From Archangium sp. (GTDB lineage Bacteria; Myxococcota; Myxococcia; Myxococcales; Myxococcaceae), in the NCBI GenBank assembly GCA_016793585.1, contig JAEUJR010000499.1, positions 1 to 5,512 on the forward strand: a stretch of DNA of 5,512 nt, given 5' to 3'. Positions 5,205 to 5,512 of this stretch are shown piece by piece. The number at the start of each line of letters is the position of its first letter. Within the stretch, counting starts at the first letter, position 1. Position numbers and translations under genes: made by a program. The notes beneath the pieces are model-generated. The model saw only the letters and a list, made by a program, of their open reading frames with translations, made no database searches and was not told the origin of the DNA.

Positions 5205-5512
5205 ATGGAGAAGCTGCAGCACCTGTTGGACGAAGGCATCATCGACGAGGTCTTTCAGCAGCTGAAGACGGGCAAGGAGGCCGAGGTCTGGCTCGTCAGC
5301 CACCGCGGCGAACCGGTCGCAGCCAAGCTGTACAAGGAGCGCGAGTTTCGCAGCTTCAAGAACGACTCCGGCTATCTCGAAGGGCGTCAGGTTCGGAACA
5401 CGCGCACGCAGCGCGCGATGGACAACCGCACCGCCTTCGGAAAACGCGCCGCGGAAGAGGCGTGGAAGTCGGCCGAAGCCGACGCGATGTACGCGCTCGT
5501 CGCGGCGGGCGT
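5205..5512 (+). CDS. RIO-type (RIO1 family) protein kinase, N-terminal part (cut by window end)
   Basis: The 102 complete codons match the N-terminal lobe of RIO kinases, atypical Ser/Thr kinases/ATPases known from archaea, eukaryotes and some bacteria. The nucleotide-binding segment KTGKEAEVWLV is at 21-31 and corresponds to the RIO STGKEAxV motif. The ATP-anchoring lysine is K41 in AAKLYK. RSFKN (49-53), the YLEGRQVRNTR stretch (57-67) and the helix around EEAWKSAEADAMYAL (84-98) are typical of the flexible loop and alpha-C region of RIO1. The catalytic loop and metal-binding motif lie beyond the window. GAGGT (5196-5200) sits just upstream of the ATG at 5205; GTG 5202 is adjacent but too close to that site. 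It follows the lipoprotein gene by 64 bases on the same strand, possibly in the same transcript, with the stem-loop between them. Bacterial RIO kinases have few known substrates, so none is assigned. Confidence 0.92.
   Translation, partial: MEKLQHLLDEGIIDEVFQQLKTGKEAEVWLVSHRGEPVAAKLYKEREFRSFKNDSGYLEGRQVRNTRTQRAMDNRTAFGKRAAEEAWKSAEADAMYALVAAG

Noticed and set aside
4348..5205. Plus-strand open frame overlapping the CAP gene in another frame
   Set aside because: It is Arg/His-rich, a frame-shifted shadow of the CAP domain, with no recognisable motif.

Overview
This GC-rich window has short intergenic gaps and most likely comes from a myxobacterium or relative (Myxococcota). The main clue is the lipoprotein at 4043-5140, whose lipobox is followed by a long Gly/Ala/Ser/Thr linker, a style common in that phylum. 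The assignment is inference, because the window has no marker gene. It holds eight protein-coding genes, two of them cut by the window edges. I see no RNA gene, insertion sequence, CRISPR array or phage gene, and no gene-free stretch longer than 100 bases.

Left block (1-2327): two minus-strand genes form a probable operon. The upstream gene is an NAD(+) synthase-like ATP pyrophosphatase (731-1720). Downstream of it, after a 34-base gap, is the N-terminal part of an adenylate-forming acyl-CoA/acyl-AMP ligase (696 to beyond base 1). Divergent from them is a short left-handed beta-helix acyltransferase of the serine O-acetyltransferase type (1803-2327). The NAD synthase-like protein lacks a glutaminase domain and carries an insertion and altered motifs. 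With an adenylating ligase and an O-acyltransferase beside it, it reads more like an accessory pathway (surface polysaccharide or natural-product amidation/acylation) than housekeeping NAD synthesis. A sigma-54-like -24/-12 element lies in the divergent gap.

Middle block (2355-3151): two minus-strand genes overlap by ATGA. Each encodes a small protein with a charged coiled-coil N-terminus and a C-terminal hairpin of two membrane helices. I recognise no family for either.

Right block (3198-5512): a plus-strand series of a calcineurin-like metallophosphoesterase, an overlapping CAP-domain lipoprotein (GTGA overlap), and, after 64 bases, the N-terminal part of a RIO-type protein kinase. A phosphatase-fold enzyme and a kinase thus flank a surface lipoprotein, but nothing in the sequence proves that they act together.
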